Shown here: in pieces, positions 4,900 to 8,309 of the stretch
How the letters are laid out: each line of letters starts with the position of its first letter
Position numbering within the stretch: position 1 is the first letter of the stretch
DNA from: Bacteroidales bacterium
GTDB lineage: Bacteria > Bacteroidota > Bacteroidia > Bacteroidales > UBA932
Assembly (NCBI GenBank): GCA_017538685.1
Contig: JAFYIK010000158.1
Span: 1 to 8,309, forward strand
Direction: 5' to 3'
Length of the DNA stretch: 8,309 nt
The notes under the pieces: model-generated
The model's input: the letters and a program-made list of their open reading frames with translations, nothing else
Told to the model about the DNA's origin: nothing
Database searches by the model: none
Program-made: the position numbers and the translations under genes

Positions 4900-6790
4900 G
4901 GAAAAAATAGCTTTGTTTCCGCATTCCCCCGGAGTCTATAGGTACTACGACTCCGAGGGAACGGTCATCTATGTCGGTAAGGCGAAGGATCTCCACAAGC
5001 GGGTGGCGCAGTATTTCGTGCCGCCGGAGAGGCTGAACGCGAAGACGCGTGTGCTCGTGAGCAAGATCGCGGACGCGCAGTACTCCGTGGTGGATTCCGA
5101 AGCCGACGCGCTGCTTCTTGAGAACAATCTGATCAAGCAGTACAAGCCGAAGTACAACATATTATTAAAGGATTCGAAGACCTATCCGTGGATATGCGTC
5201 ACGGAGGAGCCTTTCCCGCGTGTGTTCATTACCCGCAGGGTGACGAAGGGCGCCCGTTACTTCGGGCCCTACAGCTCCGCGAGGCACGCACACGCGCTGG
5301 TGGAGTTCTTCGAGTCGGTCTATCCTTTACGTTCGTGTAAATACAAGATTGACTCGGAGGCCATTCTTCACCATAAGTTCCGCCCGTGCCTTGATTTCCA
5401 TATCGGAAAGTGCAAGGGCCCTTGCATCGGAGCCTATTCGCAGGAAGAGTACGGCGCGGATATCGCTGAAATCGTGAGAATCCTCAGCGGCGACACCGCC
5501 GCCCTCATCCGCGAGTACAACGCCCGTATGAAACAGGCCTCTGACAATCTCGATTTCGAACAGGCCCAAATCTTCAAAAACCGTCTCGACCTTCTGAATG
5601 AACATTACTCTAAGAGTGTAATATCTTCCGCTCGTGACGTGGATGCGGACGTGTTCTTTCTGGATTTTGACCATAACTTCAGCGGTCAGGAGGTCGACTC
5701 CGAAAGCCTTCGCTCCGCTCATCCCTCCCACTTCGTGGGCCCCTCCCGTTCATGTGGCCACGGGCGGCCACAGGCCTCGGAGCCGATCCTCCTGGCCGCT
5801 TGGGGTTCTTTTTTTAGAATCAGGGGCGGATCGGTTATTCAGAGTTTGAATTTGGCGTTCAAGAGCAAGATCGAGGAGAGCAGGGAGTCGATGTTGAGCA
5901 CGTTTATCGCGGAGATTGAGTCGAAGTTCGGGGAATTGTCGAAGGAGGTGATAGTGCCGTTCCTTCCGGATGTGGAGATTGATGGGGTGGAGTTCAAGAT
6001 TCCGGTTAGGGGCGATAAGCTGGCGCTTCTGGAACTGAGCGCCAAGAATGCGCGCGAGTTCCATTTCAATTCGTTGAGGCAACTGGAGAAGACGGACCCG
6101 GAGCAGTTCAAGAAACAGGCGCTGGAGGAGATACGCGATGCGCTGGGAATGAAGGAACTTCCGGTGCATATCGAGTGTTTCGACAACTCCAATATCCAGG
6201 GAACGAATCCCGTGGCTTCGTGCGTGGTGTTCAGGAACGGACTTCCGTCGAAGAAGGATTACAGGAAGTTCAAGATAAAGACCGTCGTGGGCGCCAATGA
6301 TTATGCGTCGATGAAAGAGGTCGTGAACAGGCGCTACTCCAGGATGCTGGCCGAGGCGCCGGACGATCTGCCGCAGCTCGTCGTGATCGACGGCGGCAAG
6401 GGCCAGCTGGGTTTTGCCTGGCAGGCCGTGCAGGAACTCGGGCTCGAAGAGAAGTTTATGGTGGTCGGCCTCGCGAAGAGGCTCGAAGAGATAGTCCGCG
6501 TGGACGATCCGTATCCGTTGTTTCTCGACCGCAATTCGCAGGCTTTCCGCGTGATCACGCACATCAGGGATGAGGCGCACCGTTTCGGCATCACTTTCCA
6601 CAGGAATCTGCGTTCGAAGTCCCAGGTGCATTCGGCTCTCGACGACATCCCCGGTGTGGGCGAGCGCACGCAGCAGCGCCTGCTGCTGCACTTCGGCAGC
6701 GTCGCCCGTATCGCCGCCGCCTCAGAGGCAGACCTCGCTTCCCTCGTCGGCCCCAAGCTTGCCAAAACGATTAAAAATGCTTTGAAATGA
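4889..6790 (+). CDS. uvrC: Excinuclease ABC subunit C (UvrC) with an internal insertion
   Basis: Nuclease subunit of UvrABC nucleotide excision repair, cutting the damaged strand on both sides of the lesion. The 633-residue product has the full domain order. A GIY-YIG nuclease is at about 11-95 (GVY at 15-17, YVG at 28-30, likely catalytic Arg38 and Glu78). A Cys-containing segment follows (about 150-180), then a UVR domain (207-242). The RNase H-like nuclease is at about 380-575 (ECFDNSN Asp432, IDGGKGQL Asp501, DEAHRF with Asp561 and His564), and helix-hairpin-helix motifs end the protein (about 585-633). No ATG exists near the expected N terminus. The TTG at 4889, preceded by AAGGA (4879-4883), gives a family-like start and overlaps the previous gene, suggesting coupling. 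Between residues 266 and 307 there are about 40 residues with no counterpart in normal UvrC; without them the length would be about 593, near the usual 600. The active-site residues are intact, so the protein may still work. Confidence 0.95.
   Translation: MDVREKIALFPHSPGVYRYYDSEGTVIYVGKAKDLHKRVAQYFVPPERLNAKTRVLVSKIADAQYSVVDSEADALLLENNLIKQYKPKYNILLKDSKTYPWICVTEEPFPRVFITRRVTKGARYFGPYSSARHAHALVEFFESVYPLRSCKYKIDSEAILHHKFRPCLDFHIGKCKGPCIGAYSQEEYGADIAEIVRILSGDTAALIREYNARMKQASDNLDFEQAQIFKNRLDLLNEHYSKSVISSARDVDADVFFLDFDHNFSGQEVDSESLRSAHPSHFVGPSRSCGHGRPQASEPILLAAWGSFFRIRGGSVIQSLNLAFKSKIEESRESMLSTFIAEIESKFGELSKEVIVPFLPDVEIDGVEFKIPVRGDKLALLELSAKNAREFHFNSLRQLEKTDPEQFKKQALEEIRDALGMKELPVHIECFDNSNIQGTNPVASCVVFRNGLPSKKDYRKFKIKTVVGANDYASMKEVVNRRYSRMLAEAPDDLPQLVVIDGGKGQLGFAWQAVQELGLEEKFMVVGLAKRLEEIVRVDDPYPLFLDRNSQAFRVITHIRDEAHRFGITFHRNLRSKSQVHSALDDIPGVGERTQQRLLLHFGSVARIAAASEADLASLVGPKLAKTIKNALK
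5687..5806. repeat. GC-rich palindromic block inserted in frame in uvrC
   Basis: About 120 bases, roughly 69% G+C by hand count, lie between the UvrC segment DADVFFLDFDHNFSG and SFFRIRGGSVIQS, which would be nearly adjacent in ordinary UvrC. The block adds about 40 residues of Ser/His/Pro/Gly/Arg-rich sequence (including ESLRSAHPSHFVGPSRSCGHG) and keeps the frame. It is packed with inverted repeats: CGAA/TTCG (5701-5712), CCCAC/GTGGG around TTC (5727-5739), TGTGGCC/GGCCACA (5753-5772) and GCGGCCA/TGGCCGC (5764-5799). CCCTCCC also occurs twice, 18 bases apart (5723-5729 and 5741-5747). The edges are estimates; no clear target duplication is visible. It looks like a REP- or RPE-like mobile palindromic element, but no family is recognised. 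Confidence 0.65.
5753..5772 (+). other. Hairpin A inside the uvrC insertion
   Basis: TGTGGCC (5753-5759) pairs perfectly with GGCCACA (5766-5772) around the six-base loop ACGGGC. Its right arm overlaps the left arm of the larger hairpin that starts at 5761, so the two cannot form together. Confidence 0.55.
5761..5815 (+). other. Hairpin B with T-run, terminator-like, inside uvrC
   Basis: GCGGCCA (5764-5770) pairs with TGGCCGC (5793-5799), extendable outward by G-U, G-U and C-G pairs to 5761 and 5802. Inside the stem, AGG/CCT (5772-5774 with 5788-5790) and TCGG/CCGA (5777-5780 with 5783-5786) continue the pairing with small bulges. Seven T residues follow at 5809-5815. The shape resembles an intrinsic terminator, but there are six bases between stem and T-run and it lies in an open reading frame where translating ribosomes would normally disrupt it. 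Termination here is possible but unproven. Confidence 0.45.
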
Positions 6791-7515
6791 ACGATAGCAA
6801 ATTCAACAAATGGTTCAACGCCTTCCTGCTGGTGGGTATGATAGCGTGCGTCACGGTGGCGTGCGTGATGAATCTGAATAAACCGGATGCCCGTGTGGCG
6901 CTGACTGTCCTTTCGTCGGTCGGCGCGCTGATGGGCGTTATCAGCGTGGTCCTTTCCGCTAACGGAAACATCCTCACTTTCGTCTTCGGACTTGTGGACG
7001 TGCTGATATATTCCTACACGCTTCTGGATCAGAACGTGCCGATGACCCTCGGCCTGCACGTGCTCTACTTCCTTCCGATGGAGTTCATCGGCTTCTTCGG
7101 ATGGCGCAAGCGCGGGGCGACCGCGAAAAAGGCCGTCCAGGCGCGCCGTCTCACCCCGAAGGGCTGGCTGAACGTGATCGCGCTGTTCATTATGGTCTAC
7201 GGCGCCGTCCTCGCGGTCGCCTGGCTGATAGCGCGATACCAGGGCAACGTGGCCTGGGCGAAGATGTCGTTCGACACCGCCGTCACCACCGCCAACATCG
7301 TCGCTCTCGTGCTGATGGCGAAAGCCTATATGGACCAGTGGTACCTCTGGCTGCTCGTGAACATCACATCCATCATACTCTGGATCATCGTCCTCAGTTC
7401 CGGCGAAGGCTCCGAGTACACCGTCGTCCAGCTCATCAAATACTCCTTCTACCTCCTGAATGGCCTCAACGCCATCCGCATCTGGTTGAAGTTGAGCGCG
7501 CCGGAAAAGCAGTGA
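6787..7515 (+). CDS. pnuC: PnuC-family vitamin or nucleoside-precursor transporter
   Basis: An integral inner-membrane protein of 242 residues with about seven or eight hydrophobic segments (roughly 10-30, 37-56, 60-80, 84-104, 127-148, 160-178, 183-204, 212-230). The family imports nicotinamide riboside or, in relatives named PnuT and PnuX, thiamine or riboflavin by facilitated diffusion followed by phosphorylation inside the cell. Family marks are the GFFGWRKRG region after the fourth segment and the signature WYLWLLVN (Trp185, Trp188, Asn192) followed by ITSIILWI. Its ATG overlaps the uvrC stop codon (ATGA), so translation is likely coupled. No vitamin riboswitch precedes it and no kinase or TonB receptor gene is next to it, so the substrate cannot be chosen. 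The symbol denotes the family. Confidence 0.87.
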   Translation: MNDSKFNKWFNAFLLVGMIACVTVACVMNLNKPDARVALTVLSSVGALMGVISVVLSANGNILTFVFGLVDVLIYSYTLLDQNVPMTLGLHVLYFLPMEFIGFFGWRKRGATAKKAVQARRLTPKGWLNVIALFIMVYGAVLAVAWLIARYQGNVAWAKMSFDTAVTTANIVALVLMAKAYMDQWYLWLLVNITSIILWIIVLSSGEGSEYTVVQLIKYSFYLLNGLNAIRIWLKLSAPEKQ

Positions 7516-7516
7516 T

Positions 7517-7546
7517 TTTGCATAATAAATAATTTTACTAACTTTG
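7517..7546 (+). promoter_or_regulatory. Bacteroidota-type promoter for acpP
   Basis: TTTG at 7517-7520 and TAACTTTG at 7539-7546 are separated by 18 bases and fit the Bacteroidota -33/-7 consensus. The -7 element is followed by CAG, as in the rplC promoter. The predicted leader of about 55-60 bases (to 7609) is A-rich without a clear Shine-Dalgarno sequence, apart from purine runs near 7562-7572. The promoter begins directly after the pnuC stop; no terminator for the preceding genes is visible. Confidence 0.8.
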
Positions 7547-7609
7547 CAGTTCGATCGGTTAGAAGAAAGAGAATTAAAAAATATAAGAACTACTAAAATT
7601 TAAATCACA

Positions 7610-7852
7610 ATGGAGTACGCTGAAATCGTAAAAAAGGTTCAGGCTATCATCGTTGACAAACTCGGTGTAGAACCTTCAGAGGTTACAGAGACCGCAAATT
7701 TCACAAATGATCTCGGAGCAGATTCTCTCGACACCGTGGAACTTCTTATGGAGTTTGAGAAGGTGTTCGGAATCAAGATTCCCGATGAGGAGACTGCAAA
7801 CATCGCGACTGTTAAGGACGCTTGCGACAAGGTCGCCGAGAAGCTCGGTTAA
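7610..7852 (+). CDS. acpP: Acyl carrier protein
   Basis: Small acidic cytoplasmic carrier of fatty-acid intermediates, which are attached as thioesters to a phosphopantetheine arm added by AcpS. The 80-residue product has the family length and the four-helix pattern. The modification motif is [10 protein letters not shown], with Ser39 as the attachment serine, followed by the recognition helix [17 protein letters not shown] and the final helix [12 protein letters not shown]. It has its own promoter and is closed by an intrinsic terminator, so it appears monocistronic. In many bacteria, including Bacteroidota, fabF follows acpP directly; it does not here. Confidence 0.97.
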   Translation: MEYAEIVKKVQAIIVDKLGVEPSEVTETANFTNDLGADSLDTVELLMEFEKVFGIKIPDEETANIATVKDACDKVAEKLG

Positions 7853-7877
7853 TTCCGAATCGCAACTAACGAATAAG

Positions 7878-7907
7878 GAGAACGGCTTACAAGTCGTTCT
7901 CTTTTTT
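7878..7907 (+). terminator. Intrinsic terminator after acpP
   Basis: GAGAACGGCTT (7878-7888) pairs with AAGTCGTTCTC (7891-7901), giving about ten pairs with one G-U and a four-base loop, followed by six T residues (7902-7907). It lies 25 bases after the acpP stop codon and only 14 bases before the next start. Confidence 0.9.
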
Positions 7908-7908
7908 G

Positions 7909-7916
7909 TATATTTG
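7909..7916 (+). promoter_or_regulatory. Possible -7 element just before the last gene
   Basis: TATATTTG matches the TAnnTTTG consensus exactly, but no TTTG lies at the usual distance upstream (the position is occupied by the acpP terminator stem). A start a few bases downstream would fall at or next to the ATG at 7922, giving a leaderless or nearly leaderless mRNA. This is a tentative reading. Confidence 0.35.
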
Positions 7917-7921
7917 GAGGT

Positions 7922-8309
7922 ATGAAAGCCTTACGATTTATAACCATCATCGCCGCGGCGCTCGCGCTGGCCTCCTGCGGAGCGTCGAAAAAGGCACACG
8001 CCGACGATCCGTGGCCGGAGTTCAGCTACGTGAAAGTGGACGCTTACAAAAACGGAAAGATAGTCCAGGAAAACTACGCCAGCTTCATCGGGAAGGGCTC
8101 TGCCCCGACCCAGTATTTCGCGGAAAAGCAGGCGGAATCGGACGCGCAGGCGAGGATGGCGGCGGCCCTAGGCGGCGACGTAAAGGTGAGCGGGGCGACC
8201 AGGGTGGGGGAGACCCTCATCAGGTTCAACAAAGAAACGCGGATGTACACGGTCTATCTGCGTGTGGGAATTCCCGAAAAGAAGTGGAAATCTTATCACC
8301 CGCAGCATC
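7922..8309 (+). CDS. LPP20-like lipoprotein, 3' end cut by the window
   Basis: The first 129 codons of an open reading frame that continues past the right edge. A lipoprotein signal peptide (MKALRFITIIAAALALAS, 1-18) leads to the lipobox Cys19, so the product is predicted to be membrane-anchored outside the cytoplasm. Residues 54-90 (FIGKGSAP, then FAEKQAESDAQARMAAALGG) follow the pattern of LPP20/FlgT-N-type domains, in which an Ala-rich helix with regularly spaced Ala and Arg leads to a strand. YTVYLRVGIPEKKW (109-122) fits the closing strand. This assignment comes from pattern memory and is moderate. GGAGG (7916-7920) lies only one base before the ATG, too close for a normal ribosome site. 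The ATG is still preferred because it begins the signal peptide. Function unknown. Confidence 0.75.
   Translation, partial: MKALRFITIIAAALALASCGASKKAHADDPWPEFSYVKVDAYKNGKIVQENYASFIGKGSAPTQYFAEKQAESDAQARMAAALGGDVKVSGATRVGETLIRFNKETRMYTVYLRVGIPEKKWKSYHPQH

Noticed and set aside
5681..5826. Target-site duplication around the uvrC insertion (GTCAGGAGG and ATCAGGGGC)
   Set aside because: The two copies differ at several positions and do not sit neatly at the estimated borders; probably chance.
5750..6691. Long minus-strand open frame (about 313 codons) opposite uvrC
   Set aside because: It lies wholly inside a clear uvrC gene, has no recognisable protein features, and is explained by GC-rich codon usage.
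6770..6786. Riboswitch for NAD precursor or thiamine before pnuC
   Set aside because: pnuC starts inside the uvrC stop codon, so there is no leader for such an element.
6334..7059. Minus-strand open frame across the uvrC-pnuC junction
   Set aside because: Its sequence is the shadow of two confident genes and is not protein-like (His/Arg/Ser-rich).

Overview
The window looks like chromosomal DNA of a Bacteroidales-type bacterium (phylum Bacteroidota), probably a moderately GC-rich gut lineage. The evidence is the promoters, which match the Bacteroidota form (TTTG, a 18-19 nt spacer, then TAnnTTTG). The ribosomal proteins also have Bacteroidota hallmarks, such as the MGARKR start of L22, the HPMGGGEGR motif of L2 and the Arg/Gly-rich tail of S3. 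Species cannot be named from the sequence.

Positions 1-4074 hold a ribosomal protein operon: its own promoter (44-74), a short leader with a small hairpin, then rplC-rplD-rplW-rplB-rpsS-rplV-rpsC, all on the + strand and tightly spaced. A strong intrinsic terminator (4035-4074) follows rpsC. The gene order is that of the S10 operon, but the unit starts at rplC with no rpsJ in the 134 bases before it, and it ends at rpsC with no rplP or rpmC. The usual S10-spc cluster therefore appears to be split here.

Positions 4087-7515 form a second run of three overlapping + strand genes. They are a lipoprotein thiol-disulfide oxidoreductase of the TlpA/thioredoxin type, uvrC (excision nuclease subunit C) starting at a TTG inside the end of the thioredoxin gene, and a PnuC-family membrane transporter joined to uvrC by an ATGA overlap. 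The overlaps suggest co-transcription and translational coupling; the functions are not obviously related.

Positions 7516-7907 are a monocistronic acyl carrier protein gene (acpP) with a good Bacteroidota promoter and an intrinsic terminator. From 7922 to the right edge runs the start of a second lipoprotein gene with an LPP20-like sequence, cut by the window end.

The main anomaly is inside uvrC. A block of about 120 bases (roughly 5687-5806), GC-rich and full of inverted repeats, adds about 40 residues between the UVR domain and the RNase H-like half without breaking the frame. It resembles a mobile palindromic element inserted in frame, similar in principle to the Rickettsia palindromic elements, and it carries two mutually exclusive hairpins followed by a T-run. 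No tRNA, rRNA, CRISPR array or insertion sequence was seen. No stretch over 300 bases lacks a gene.
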